This document shows positions 10,393-22,600 of a stretch of 64,000 nt of DNA, piece after piece. The position numbers and the translations under genes are program-made. Each line of letters opens with the position of its first letter. The first letter of the stretch is position 1. The stretch comes from Maniola hyperantus (lineage: Eukaryota > Arthropoda > Insecta > Lepidoptera > Nymphalidae). The notes beneath the pieces were generated by a model, which searched no databases, was not told the origin of the DNA, and saw only the letters and a list, made by a program, of their open reading frames with translations. The DNA lies in assembly GCF_902806685.2 (NCBI RefSeq), contig NC_048546.1, positions 13,625,891 through 13,689,890 of the forward strand. The letters run 5' to 3'.

Positions 10393-11065
10393 GTAAAATT
10401 TATGAAGTACATTTTAACTTGTTGTGAATTTTTCATAATTTAAAGAAAATTTTATGATTAATAGAATTTTAAAAAATCACTCCTTTACTTTGGAGACCAT
10501 TTGAATCAAATAAACCAAGATGAAGTTTAGGTTCTTATTATTATTTCTGATGCGGTAAGTGCATAGAAGTTTTAGAAATGGCACCATTTCTTATTTTTTT
10601 TTAGTCTTGAAGTTTTGTGATTAACTACTACGTTCGAGAGGTTCTAACGGTAATTTTGAACTTCGACAAAATTTTAGTCATGTTCCGTACCTAGGTGGTT
10701 ACTAATTATTCTCAAAAACGGACACTCTGATAGATGATAAAGGTAGCTAGTGAGTATTAGCCAGTAAGTATTAATAAATATTACTGGCAGGATTTATGAC
10801 AAAAACTTAGATTAGGTATAGATAATAAAAAAGTACAAGCATTGAGATATTTTATTTCACTTTGTGTAACTTTAGTGGGTGAGCAGTGCTTTAAGTCCAT
10901 GTGCATAGCCTTTATAACATGGCGTGCAGGTTTTTAAAGCATACCGCGCATGTTCTTTTACAACAATCATCTATGGATAGATCTTCAGTGTATATTTTTA
11001 CAATGGCAACACTATCAAAACTTGACATGTCGCCATATTCTTCACCTGTCATTCTTTTTTAATTT
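10393..11065. other. AT-rich upstream region of RpL26
   Basis: I see no gene or recognisable repeat here. The last ~150 bases are the likely RpL26 promoter side, but no TATA box is placed with confidence. Confidence 0.4.
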
Positions 11066-11069
11066 GATT

Positions 11070-11088
11070 CTTTGCCGTGTCGTTTCGG
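11070..11088 (+). other. Possible non-coding first exon of RpL26 with a 5' TOP start
   Basis: The run CTTTGCCGTGTCGTTTCGG begins with C and a pyrimidine stretch, as ribosomal protein mRNAs do (5' TOP), and is followed at once by the donor GTACGT. The next acceptor is TTTCAG ending at 11317, 14 bases before the start codon. This is inference; the exact cap site is not visible. Confidence 0.4.
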
Positions 11089-11331
11089 GTACGTTGAATT
11101 AATCCGTAAAAATCTTCGATAGTGATGCATATTGTGATCTTTGAGTGTTTTTGATAATATCCTTGAGCATTTAGTGTTTTATTACAATGATTATTTCCTG
11201 GATGCTATGTTTTTATGGAGGAAATATCGGCCGCGGCATTTTGACGTTTAGCACGCATAGAAGAATAACCTAATGTTTTTAGAGTGGTGAAATAAAACGT
11301 GGTCTTTCGGATTTCAGCAAAGAGTGCCAGT

Positions 11332-14300
11332 ATGAAGTACAATAAGCTGGTAACGTCCTCGAGGAGGAAAAACAGGAAGCGCCACTTTAGCGCTCCTTCC
11401 CACATACGAAGAGTTTTGATGTCATCTCCCCTTTCCAAAGAATTGAGACAGAAATTCAACGTTAAATCTATGCCAATCCGCAAAGACGATGAAGTACAGG
11501 TAAATACTATACTTTCTAACTCGTAGAACTAATTCCTTTGTACAAACATTAACGTTGTCTCAGGATGTGTAAGTTTTGGTTGTTTACAAATAATTATTTT
11601 AGAAAAGATTGAGTTTTATAATCATATTAAACAGATTTAAGAATTACTAGCTCAAATTTGTATTCTATAAAAAAATCCCAAAAATAACATGAGGTTTACT
11701 TATTGTTGCCATCCAGTGTTAACCTAAAAACGAATTACTTACCTACTAAACTAACATTTATTTGATCGTCAATATGGTGACTAGTTTTCATATAAGTACA
11801 CATTGTACAGTAACTGTTAAAAATCTATTAGGTTACTTGACATTTGTAATACTATTATTTAAATTTTTATATTTTTTGTGACTAAGTATTTAATGTGACT
11901 AATTTTATCAAAACTATGTACACGTTGTTAGGTATATCATAACATATTGCTAATAGGCAGAATTTGGCTGTACCTTTTTGTTTCTGTAACATCACCACTG
12001 TTTACCCAGATTGAATTGAATGGAGACTAATTTTTCATATTGATTTTGAAACATTAGAACTGTCTATTATACAACTAAATCTCTATATATAAAATGAATC
12101 GCTGAATGTGTCATTGATCGCAAATCTCAAGAACATCTGAACTAACTGATTTCGATAATTCTTTTTTCATAATATTCCGTGAAGTACGGGAATGGTTCTA
12201 ACGGAGAGAAAAATTTCAAAAATTCCTAAAAATGAATCGACGGTTAGGTGGTACGAAGTTCGCTGGGGCAACTAGTCTAAAATGAAATGTCAGTGCAATA
12301 TAAAATGATGACACCAAACCATTCACAGACTGCAGATGTTAGTGTCAGCTGGATGGATTGCGCGGGGGGTTTTCTCCTGTGCTTCCTGATGGTGGATGCT
12401 TTTCTGCACCATGGTTCAAAATATGGCTCTGATTATTTTGCCTGACCCACCATCTTTTGTAATACTACCTGATTATAGGGCTTGTAAATGTAAGATTAAC
12501 TTGTATTTTTCCATCCCGAAAATATTTGTTCAAGTTAAATTCAACTGCAACGACTAAGCATTTGTCTGCAACTTCATCTGCATGATATAATTGCTATAGC
12601 ATTTGGGAATAATTAGCTATACATAATATATTGGTAAAAGAATTTTCAGATTTTTAGATTAAGGTTTGTGCCTAATAGCTACTCACTTTTCACTTTACTT
12701 ATCTTTAAATGTCTAGAATTAATTGGGTATTTGACTCCAATTTTTTTATTACTTTATTATTAACTAGGATTAAAATAATGATGTAAATTGAAAAAACTAA
12801 TTAAATCGATCAAATAACAAAAAGTTATAAGCATTTAAATATTTCTGATTAGACAGAGATAGCGATATAGCATTTTGACGTCACACCTTACTAATGCCAT
12901 AGTAGCTTCGTGCGGTTTCATACAAATTTTTGTTTTGCGAGAAAGGGATAGAAGACCCTCCCACTCCAAAATTAAAATGCCTGTAACTTATCTTTGTTGG
13001 ATTTAAATATATTTTTTCAGCGTACATCATTATTTTAATCCTAGTTTATAATACAGTAATAATATTTATCAAATTCAAAAGTAGGAAAATACCCAATTGT
13101 ACAGATTAATTTGTAGGATGGTATCTACAGCCTAGGCAAAAGGCTGTAAAATGCTAGTAAAGGAATAAAATATATCAAAATTCAAAAACTATATCTAGGT
13201 CTAAATACAAAATGTAAACAACTCCATTCATTAACATACTCTGTTTACTGGCTGGTTGCAGGTAGTCCGAGGGCACTACAAAGGGCAGCAGGTGGGCAAG
13301 GTGGTGCAGGTGTACCGTAAGAAGTTTGTGGTGTACATTGAGAGGATCCAGAGGGAGAAGGCTAGTGGAGCCAGCGCTTACGTGGGCATCCACCCCTCAA
13401 AGGTACTTCATTAAATCCTTTATTTATTTCATGTAGGGTTCTAAGGTGCTGGAATGGCGACCTCGCACCGGAAGATGCAGCGTTGGAAGACCCCCACTAG
13501 GTGGATGGACGACATCAGACGAGCCGCTGGATTCAGACGGCGCAAGACCGTGGCGTGTGGAAGTCCCTATAAGAGACCTATGTCCAGCAGTGGACGTCTA
13601 TTGGTTGATGATGATCACTTGTGCTACTTCTGGGACTCTACAGTTCAACAGAAGAAGAAAGAGTCTGCAAGAAACTCAGCAGTTACTCTTTTCAAATCAT
13701 AAAAGTTACAACAGCAATATAGTATTACTAGCTGATGCCTGTGACCTTGTCCGTGTGGAATTAGGTTTTTTAAAAATCCTTTTCGATTTGTTAGGAAAAA
13801 ATCACCCATGCAAAAAATCACGTCAATCCAAACTGCTGCGACATGACTGAAGGAAAAACAAACAACACTTACGCATTTATAATAAGGGTACTGCTTATCA
13901 ATGTGCCCACGATTTCGACTGTATGCATTTAGGTTTTTAAAATCCCATGGGAACTCGATTTTCTAGGATAAAAAGTAGCCTGTCGCTCTCCAGGTCTGTA
14001 ACTATACCCTTGCAAAAAATAACGTCGATACATTGCGAGTTGCGACGTGATTGAAGGTTTTGTATTTATAATAATAGTAGCTGATGCCCGCAACTTTGTA
14101 TGCGTGGATTTAGTTCTTTAAAAATGTTGTGGGATAAAAAAGTAGCCTATGCCACTCATCAGGTCTTAAACTACACCCATACAAAAAATCACGTCAATCT
14201 GTTGCTCCGTTGCAATGTGATTGAAGGATAAACCAACAAACAAACACTTTCGCATTTATAATGATTTGATGATGATGGGTTGTGATATTGATCCCATACA

Positions 14301-14620
14301 AATGATGAAAATACACTAACATAGATTGTGTCATATGCCCTTACCAAGGCATCGCCAAGGTTTGGCATGGATACAGTTACTGCTGATACACTTCCATGGC
14401 TCTGATAACACCAACATCCAAACCAATACACCAATATATTAACATTACTTATCTAATTTGATCAAATATTTGTCCCCAGTGTGTTATTGTCAAGTTAAAG
14501 ATGAACAAGGACCGTAAAGCCATCTTAGACCGCAGAGCAAAGGGAAGATTGGCCGCTCTTGGTGGAGACAAGGGCAAATACACTGAGGAAACCGCCACCA
14601 CCGCTATGGAGACCTCGTGA
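11332..14620 (+). CDS. RpL26: 60S ribosomal protein L26 (uL24), three coding exons
   Basis: Coding exons are 11332-11499 (56 codons), 13262-13402 (47 codons) and 14480-14620 (46 codons plus TGA), giving 149 aa. All junctions are phase 0 with GT-AG borders. The protein starts MKYNKLVTSSRRKNRKRHF and ends ETATTAMETS, as animal L26 does. Exon 2 begins with the KOW segment VVRGHYKGQQVGKVVQ, which in this family contacts rRNA. L26 sits near the polypeptide exit tunnel of the large subunit. The start ATG is preferred over an in-frame upstream TTG because family members begin MKYN and a 3' splice site (11312-11317) lies just upstream. Intron 1 holds a family I repeat and a MITE; intron 2 holds an RTE-LINE fragment and three family A copies. 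The reading frame shows no damage. Confidence 0.97.
12063..12278 (+). repeat. Dispersed repeat family I in RpL26 intron 1
   Basis: Runs from 'ctctatatataaaatgaatc' to 'gctggggcaactagt'. A reversed relative is at 21635-21830. It is non-coding. Confidence 0.6.
12721..13098. mobile_element. MITE family H (long terminal inverted repeats) in RpL26 intron 1
   Basis: Its ends are inverted copies starting AATTGGGTATTT (12721 and, reversed, 13098). Pairing continues for about 70 bases with gaps, through 'actaggattaaaataatgat'. The unpaired core includes 'agcttcgtgcggtttcatac'. The second copy in this window is at 29327-29972. Confidence 0.75.
13448..13615 (+). mobile_element. RTE-like LINE 3' fragment in RpL26 intron 2
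   Basis: Starts 'ggtgctggaatggcgacctc' and ends 'ctattggttgatgatgatc'. The plus strand encodes the decayed tail of the LINE protein in several frames. Confidence 0.7.
13727..14262 (-). repeat. Three successive family A copies in RpL26 intron 2
   Basis: Three minus-strand copies follow one another at about 13727-13888, 13905-14072 and 14079-14262. Each has a 'gatgcccgc'-like start (on +) and a 'gcatttataat'-like end. They differ clearly from each other, so they are old or independent insertions. Confidence 0.65.
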
Positions 14621-14636
14621 ACATAGATTTAAGATT

Positions 14637-14642
14637 AATAAA
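14637..14642 (+). terminator. Polyadenylation signal of RpL26
   Basis: AATAAA lies 17 bases after the stop codon. This implies a very short 3' UTR, as is usual for ribosomal protein mRNAs. Confidence 0.7.
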
Positions 14643-16350
14643 AATATAAAACTCAAATATTTTTCATTTTAGCTCTAAAAACTTTCTCTATCCCCTATGA
14701 CTATTCATGATGCAATCAAAGTTATATTATGGAAATTCGAAATTCTGAATTGCATATTAGACGGGACGGGAAATAAATATGGACTGACCCTAAATAATTT
14801 AAGGATGCAATCTTTAAGTACATACCTACATAATGTGACTAATTCTGTTGTACACATGAATATAATAAAGATATTATATACCAACCTACTTCACACTACT
14901 GGATATAAATTATAGTCCAGACAAAATAGATATTCAAGGTACATAAATGAATTATTGTGAAGTCCCCATCTATTTTGACCGGACTATAGTATTATGATTT
15001 ATATCCTGTGTGAAATAATCTTAACGCGACAACGCGCGCGCTAGTAACGGGGAACGCCCGGTGCAGGTGTGCGAGGCGTCCATGTCCCCCCGCCTCATAC
15101 CCCGATTCCCATGTTGACCTGTCGCGGATTATTATTATATTCTGTGCTATGACTAAATTGACAGCTCTGAATTGCTATCCTTTGCAGGGGAGCAATATGA
15201 AAGAAAAAGTAATATATTCAGACCATAGAGATTTCAGACCTGTTAGTTGTGTACAACAGAATGAGCCACTGTCGACCGGCGAGTCGATTCTGTAAAACCT
15301 ACATCAATCATTATTACAATCTCAAGTGTTCCGATTGGCTAAATTTGTGCGATTCTTGTTGCAACAATGCATTGTAGCCAATAGTAAGCGAGCATCAACC
15401 AATCAGAGGTGATTGCGATCGTGACATTGTAGCTGTCATTCTACCGCAATCGCGCAGTGCAACGAGAATACCTACCATAAATTCAGCCAAAAACTTGCGA
15501 TTGTAATAATAATTGATGCAGGTTTCACGGAATCGACCAGCAGCCTACTTGATTCACCAACCACCTGAAGGGTGAGATCTATAGAGATCACTCTGCTTAG
15601 ACTTAAGACAGAGCTATAGTATAGTAGAGTAGAATATCTCTCACATAAATCCGCCGCACGGGTCGCACCAACCCGTGCTTTCGTCAAAGGTTGCCTGGAA
15701 GAGATCGCTTTAGCGATAAGGCCGCCTTTGCATGCTACGCTCTAACGATCTCGGCATGAATCTTCTGAATTGCGGTGCGGGAGCAAACGGAGCACTTAGC
15801 CTCGCACAAGTCATGCCGAGTTCCATCAGTCCTATAGAATAGAAGTGAAGGGCTAAATAAAAACCGCTTTTTCCTTAAATTATTTATATTTATTTCTGAA
15901 TTGCATATAAATTTGTGGACTTTCTGTTACAATAGTACTCTCGACTGATATCACTTGTATAAAACGCTAAAATATGTACGCTATTGTACCAGAGGACCAG
16001 TCAACGTTCGCTCCGACAAACAGAAAATGCACACGCAATAATTTATACCTCTAAAACTTATTTCCTTTTTTAGAAATTAACCTATTTTTAGAAAGACCAC
16101 CTATAATTAGGTACTTAGTTGTCCTAAGGTTCGCACACACACACTCAACTGAGCTTCGATACAACAACATAGGGCCATCCGCGAATGACCCGACAAAAAG
16201 TTCAAGTTGGTGTATAAACAACTTTTACCGAACACTAGTGATGTAACAAAAGTAAAAGATACGTCGTATGTGCGTAGAATCGTGCTGAAAACAGATTCGA
16301 TTTTCAAAATGATTCTCTGTCAATCGAATCGGATTAAACTAGACCTGCAT
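14643..16350. other. Intergenic DNA with no supported gene
   Basis: Holds a partly palindromic stretch (about 14880-15010, with 'ggatataaattatagtcc' and its inverted relative) and a GC-rich piece of family J at 15020-15125, whose core 'ccgcctcataccccgatt' recurs near 57390 and, reversed, near 58175. Open frames of 66-72 codons show nothing recognisable. Confidence 0.5.
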
Positions 16351-16378
16351 GACCGTTACGATCCCGTTTAAATTAACT

Positions 16379-16876
16379 CAAAACTATGTACCTAACATGT
16401 TTTATAACACATATGCACATAATTATATGTCACATGTTATATAACAATCCATGTTACATCAAGTAGGTATTAAAAAATAATTTTAAATTTAGAACATCCG
16501 AAATGAATCATTGGGGCTGATTCTCTTGTACACAATCTCTAAACTAAACTAAATTAACAGGTCTAAATCTAGTGCTATCCTTTTCCGCAAGCAACATTAT
16601 GACAGGGATAGCAATAGATTTAGACGTGTAATTTTAGTTTAGTTTAGAGATTGTTTACAAGAGAATCGGCCCAATTGCTGCGTTTTTTTTAATTTAGACA
16701 ACCATTCATAACTATGTAATATGTAACATGTATTAACACATAATATGCACATAATTTATTTTATGTCACATGTTATATAACAATCCATGTTACTAAATCA
16801 AGTATTAAAAATAATTTTAAATTTAGAACATCCGTAATGAATCATTGCTGCGTTTTGTTTTTTAATTTAGACAACC
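16379..16876. repeat. Tandem duplication, one copy split by a MITE
   Basis: The segment with 'catgttatataacaatccat' and 'aaatttagaacatccg' occurs at about 16379-16512 and again at 16710-16876. In the first copy the text after 'gaatcattg' is interrupted by the foldback element at 16514-16673 and resumes with 'attgctgcg'. The second copy reads straight through. Confidence 0.75.
16514..16673. mobile_element. MITE family F (foldback) with 4-bp target duplication
   Basis: Nearly palindromic: the left arm has 'cacaatctctaaactaaac' and the right arm its inverse 'gtttagtttagagattg'. Flanks are ATTG on both sides (16510-16513 and 16674-16677). Other copies are at 32097-32262, 34656-34818 and 38130-38292, with decayed parts at 20360-20965. 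Confidence 0.8.
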
Positions 16877-16879
16877 AGT

Positions 16880-18682
16880 GGTTTTTAAACTTTCTATACA
16901 CCACACGACTTTCTTTTACAGGCACCAGTGGATCGTAAAAAAAACGGTAATGCGCGCCTAGACGCACCTTTATCTCTGTTTGAACAAAATTATTCTCCTA
17001 TTACGTTAAATATAATCTATAACTCCCATGAATTATTTTTACAATAGGCAGTAAACGCATTTGGTATACAAATGTGTACAATTCCTTGCAAATTCATCAC
17101 TAGAATGATTGGTCCAGATTGGTGATCGAAAAACCTTTTGTTATTCCGAATAATGCGAAATTTATCCTAATTTATTGTAAACAACACAAAAAACACAAAT
17201 CATATCAAAATAAACATTTTTATGAAGCTTTAACACTCACCGATTTGTGAACCGAGAGCTAGTGAACTTTTCGTTTAAAAATATTTTCACCACATATTTT
17301 ATGATTATGTTGAAATAGCTTTAAAAAAATTAGTTCGCCAGCTTCCGGCCTATTGATACTTTGTACTAATATACAATAATTTCCTTTCGCAATAAATCCA
17401 ATAGGTACTCTAGAAAAGTTAAGAATTCTTTAGAATTAATCTTATACAAAAATCAAACTTAATTATTCTATTGCTTAACATTTATTGGGGCAAAATGCCC
17501 CGTTCAAATTATATAACATTCTAACACTGAATTAGAGAGTGACACTATTTAGTCGTACCTGAACGCATTTTGCTTGGTTTAAGTTTTAACAGATTTTCAT
17601 GCGTACTGAGAAAATAGAGTTACTCCCTCATAATCAGTACATATTATTAGTAATAATATGATATTTTTTTGTTAATTTTTAAATATTTACATAGACTGTT
17701 ATTTTACTTATATATACCGTAAGAAAAAATAAGTATAACCAAATTCAAATTCTTGTTTAGTTATTAGATTGCTGTTTTTGTTTTCAAATTAATTATTTTA
17801 GCTTCGATGTTTTATTAATTCAGCTAAGTACATTGAAAATAATTAAAGTCCCGCACATATTAATATTATTTCTAGTTTGCTATAGAACTATTATTAGCTA
17901 GAAATCGACAAAATAAAGTAAAGATACTTACAAATTCTTAGATTGTTGTAACTACTATTGATATTTGTTGAAGAAGATAGAAAATAATATGTACGGGACC
18001 TTCAACAAAACAAAACATCGTACTGATGTCATACATGTTACTGTATATTATATGTTATATAACATAATGTGTGCTGTGATAAATGGATTTCAACAATGTA
18101 GTCACATTTGTAAAAAATAAACTTATTATGCCTTCATAATATAACCTTAATATCTTTCAAAAAACATAAATAAGTAGGTATAATATGATAGCAAGAGCTA
18201 TTTTTTGTATATCGTTGCAATAAAAAATTACTAACAAAAAATTGCTGTCTTATGACAAAAGTATTATGCGTACAAATGACCCAAATATGTAAATAATAAA
18301 TACTAAAATATTACATTAACGGTGTGTAGTGCATACGTCAAACAGAGAGCGTTTTCACTTTTTATACACGAGTGAAAACATATGTTTGAAACATAGAATT
18401 GTTTATTTAAAAGGTGAACCGTACTTTGACATGACAGTAGAGTTAAAATGGCGCATGAAAAAACTCATTTTGTGCGGACTATATAGTAGTGTCACACATT
18501 GAAAATCGTAATTTTTATTAGACTGTTTTTCAAAAATGGAATTCCGCACGAGTTTCGCGTTCTTTATAACAACAAAAAAATGTGTAACAATTTTTTTTTA
18601 TTTCATGCCAAAGTTATCAACTTTCATTGACATGTTTTCACTTTTATGAGGTAGTAAAGGTGAGAAGAGAACACATTAACCC
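16880..18682. other. AT-rich intergenic DNA with no supported gene
   Basis: No convincing exon, RNA gene or repeat family was recognised over this stretch on either strand. Confidence 0.4.
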
Positions 18683-18850
18683 CCGTATTCACAATCATTA
18701 CTATGAGGTCTCACAGTGCGCTTGAACGCACAGTGTAGTTCCACCAATCAGATTATTTTGTCACGTCAATTTTCGATAATCTGATTGGTGGAACCCACAC
18801 TATGCGTTCGAGCACACTGTGCGATTTCATAGTAATGATTGTGAATACGG
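18683..18850. mobile_element. Foldback (MITE-like) element
   Basis: The ends are inverted repeats: 'ccgtattcacaatcattact' on the left is matched by 'agtaatgattgtgaatacgg' on the right. Pairing continues inward with few mismatches through 'ccaccaatcagattat' to a short centre near 18768. Confidence 0.75.
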
Positions 18851-19142
18851 CTATTAGTTTACCGTATGTGCGTTTCGCGCGTGGATGAAATTTTGCAGTG
18901 AATAAGAACGTTAACACACTAGAACTGGCGAAAAATATCAAAGTGGCAAATGTTTGGCGCCAAAAAATATCTTCAATAATTATATTTTGTTAAATTTTTG
19001 AACTGGCTTTACGGCTCTGGGTTCTGGTCCTTTTAAGACTTTGGCTCTTTTTGACGTGGCTCTTTTTTTTCTAGAAACCCACGATATTTCAGGGTCATTG
19101 AATGCTATAACATGTCTCGCTCGTCGGTCTAGGCCTTAAATG

Positions 19143-19161
19143 TTTATTGCTTCGGTTTATT
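19143..19161 (-). terminator. Candidate polyadenylation signals of the eight-exon gene
   Basis: Two AATAAA hexamers on the minus strand (19143-19148 and 19156-19161) lie about 480 bases after the predicted stop at 19641. If used, the whole 30-bp minisatellite is inside the 3' UTR. Confidence 0.45.
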
Positions 19162-19288
19162 CGTGAGGTATTAAGGCTAATTAAGGTATTCATTACTCTG
19201 AGTATGATATTTGACATATAGTCACGCTCGTCTATAACGCTGTAGCGCATGTGTTACGCTCTCTGTGTGACTCGTACATTATACACCG

Positions 19289-19618
19289 TTACGTCATGCG
19301 TCTGACCGTGTGACGCATACTCGTCACGCTTGTGTCCGTGTGACGCGTTTACGTCACGCGTCTGTGTGTGTAACGCGTTTACGTCAGACGTGTAATCTTG
19401 TAACGCGCTTACGTCACGCGTGTATCCTCGTGAGACACATATGCCACGCATGTGAATGTGTGATGCGGTTACGTCACGCGTGTGACTGTATGACGCACAC
19501 AAGTCCCGCACTTGAATATGTGACGTGCGCACGTTACGCGTTTGACTGCATGACGTCCACACGACACACGTATGTCTGTGTGATGCGCTTACGTCACACG
19601 TGTGACCGCGTGACGCGA
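19289..19618. repeat. 30-bp minisatellite, about eleven diverged units
   Basis: Units of about 30 bases, with a core like 'ttacgtcacgcgtgtgac', repeat eleven times; more decayed units extend left to about 19219. Because 30 is a multiple of three, both strands stay open (122 codons on -, 113 on +), giving ten-residue peptide repeats that are almost certainly not proteins. Many units carry TGACGTAA on the minus strand, a CRE-like sequence. Confidence 0.85.
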
Positions 19619-19640
19619 GCACTGGGGGTTTGTGCGTGTG

Positions 19641-22600
19641 TTATTTCTTGACTGGGCGACGCGTGCGGCTGGTTTTGCCTGTCGATGTCGAAGGGGTTGG
19701 CACTACTGGAGTTGATTTGTTTTCTGAAAGAATTAAATAATACATAAATAGCGCCATTTTTATACATAAATAGTTGGAAGACCCCCCACTGGGTGGGACG
19801 ACATCAAACGAGTCGCAGGGAGACGCTAGATTCAAGCGGCGCAAAACCCTGTGGAAGTCCATTCAAGCTGTCCAGCAGTGGGAGTCTATTGGTTGACGAT
19901 GATGACATAAATAGCGAGCAAACGAGCAGGCGGCGGCTCTCGACTATCGACAAATACTTTTTTTACACACACAACACCAGAGCATCATGATCCAGTTCCA
20001 TAAGTCATGTAAGTGCGCGCGAGAGGTTCGATAAAAATGATTTATGACCCAGTTCGCACGTCCATAACGGCCTTAGTATAGGATATGGGATGTACCAACT
20101 CGATCCTTTGATGGTAATTTTTTTTTTAAATTTTAACTACCTTTCGCGGCGCGTCTTCCTTTCCGCGGCGTTGCGACGGGGGTCTCGACCTTGGCCGGCT
20201 TGACGGGGGTCCGCTTCGCCGGCGTCTTAGCTTTGGCCTTCTCCGTTAACGCAGTGGCCGTCTGAAAGCGTCACCATTGCAGTACTCTTTCGAAAAGTTA
20301 TTTGTGTATAATTATTAAAAAACAAATTTATTTTAGCTGCCACACATTATACATTGAGACTGATTCTACATAACTACATAATCTCTAAAATTCACAGGTC
20401 TAAATCCGTATAGGTCAGGGAAAGAAGTTAGTATAACAGCACTCTCTCTATTACAGTACGATTCAAACTTAAATGCGTCTGCGTGAAGTTGCGAGACGTG
20501 CGCTGTTACCCTCCCCGCTACCCCGCTACCCCGGACACGCAAAATGTGTGTACTGCGCAACGTCGTGCGCAAACTTAACGTTTGAATCGCACTTACCTAC
20601 GACCTGTAAGTGCGAGCGAAACAGACAGATAACTCGACGACTCAGTTTAAAATGCGTCGACTTTAATCCCATACAAATAATAGAGCCAAAACTCAGTGAG
20701 CGTTAACCATTTTGAGTCACCAACCATTCACAAACGAAACTAACTGCATTTTGAATGTTTGTTTTAAGCATGTTTGTGATTGGTTTGTGACTGAAAATAT
20801 TTTACTCCCACTGATATTTTTGGCTCTATTTGTATGGGATTATGTAACAAAGAGCGCTATACTAACTTCTTTCCGCCGATAGAGTATAGTGCTATCCTTT
20901 TCATTAGGGAGCATTATGAAACGGATAGCAATACATTTTAGACCTATCATTTTAGTTTAGAGATTGTGTAAGAATTAACCACAGTATTGCTACTATAAAT
21001 TAAAATTGTTTGTTGTTGTTGTTGTTGTTTATTGTGTTGCTTTTAGTTGTGTCTATTGTATTTGTTGTTATAGCAACAATTGAAATATACAGGGTGTAAC
21101 CAGAACGCTGGCGCTGGCAAAAACGAAGACAGGTGACAACGAACGTTCCGTATGTAGGCCACTCGGAGTCAATGGCGCGTCGTAGGCGGGGCAATGACCT
21201 GAGTTTTGCACGCTATACATTGCGAGTTTGAAAAATACTAAATCACTAAAACTACAAAACGAGGCAAATGGTTATTGGTATTGGATTGTGTTTAGGTAGT
21301 ATAACAATAACGCTAAGTTTTTTCTAGCGTTCTGGTTCCACCCCGTATATGCTGTGAAAATTTCAATTCTCTACCTATTGCGGTTCATGAGATACAGCCC
21401 GCTGTCAGACAGACGGACAGACAGACAGCGGAGGCTAAGTAATAGGGTTCCGTTGGCACCATTCAGGTACGGAACCCTAAAAAGTGACTAATCATATAGA
21501 ATAGTAATCTGTCAAAATTATATCAAATCATGTTAGGCCGTCCATGCTAAATGACAGATTCGCCTTAACGCTCATGTCACGTAAACTTGAACAATTACTC
21601 TTGCCTCTGCGTGTCAAATAATTTTTATTCAAAACTAGCTGAACCGCCCCGGCTTCGCTCGGGTGGAGTTTAGAAAATTGAGGGGGAGGTTGAATTAAAT
21701 TTTTCTCTCCGTAAGAACCCTCCTCGTACTTCAAGGAATATTATAAAAAAATAATTAGCGAAATCGGTTCAGCCGTTCTCGAGATTTGCGATGAGCAACA
21801 CATTTGGTGATTCATTTTTATATTATAGAAGATATCAAATTATTGTTTCTTTCACAATGAAAAATCTTATCAAAATTATGAATAATCACTTAAATTTAAA
21901 TAGCATGCAACATTTGCATGCCTAAGAATATAGAAAAAAATAAAAATATAGAGTAGGTAGAGATCGCAAATCACTATAGAAACTCATAATAAGTACTTAT
22001 AACTTAAGAAAAATACATATTATATTTGATTTAAAAATTATAGTAAAAACAACACAAAAGCAAGCGACGATAGATGGAGGTGGATGATTTATTTTTTCTT
22101 AACCCTTATTATTATTATTTAATTCTGTACCAAAAATTAGTAATTAGTAAAAAGTTAAAATATAAGAAGTCGACTGGGAGGTTTTAAGATTATTGATATA
22201 AATTAATACCTATAATTTGTTAATAAATGGGAAAGTTTGACTTTCTTAGTATTCATTTTCCGTGAAATACGAAAATAATAAAAAAAAACAATCATGACAA
22301 TAAAGAATATAGTATTAAAAAAATTATTTGTTTATTTTTATATCATAAAAACGCAATTAGTATCCCAACCAAACCCGAGTATAGTAACTAGTCATCTGTA
22401 TAAAATACAGACTCAGACCAAAATTTTATTTTATTTATTTATTTATTATAAATATAAAATTAATACACTTATTGATATTCATTGATTTCTTATTTCATTG
22501 ATTTTCATTAAAAAAAAAACACTGTTTTATATTTTCGAGACATTTTTTTCTGAACAATAGGTTTTTAGTAATGATTGTGAAATGCGATGGATTGATGAGA

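Noticed and set aside
19254..19651. Overlapping 113- and 122-codon frames on both strands
   Set aside because: They follow from a 30-bp repeat (ten codons per unit) without stops. Peptide repeats on both strands at once are a base-composition effect.
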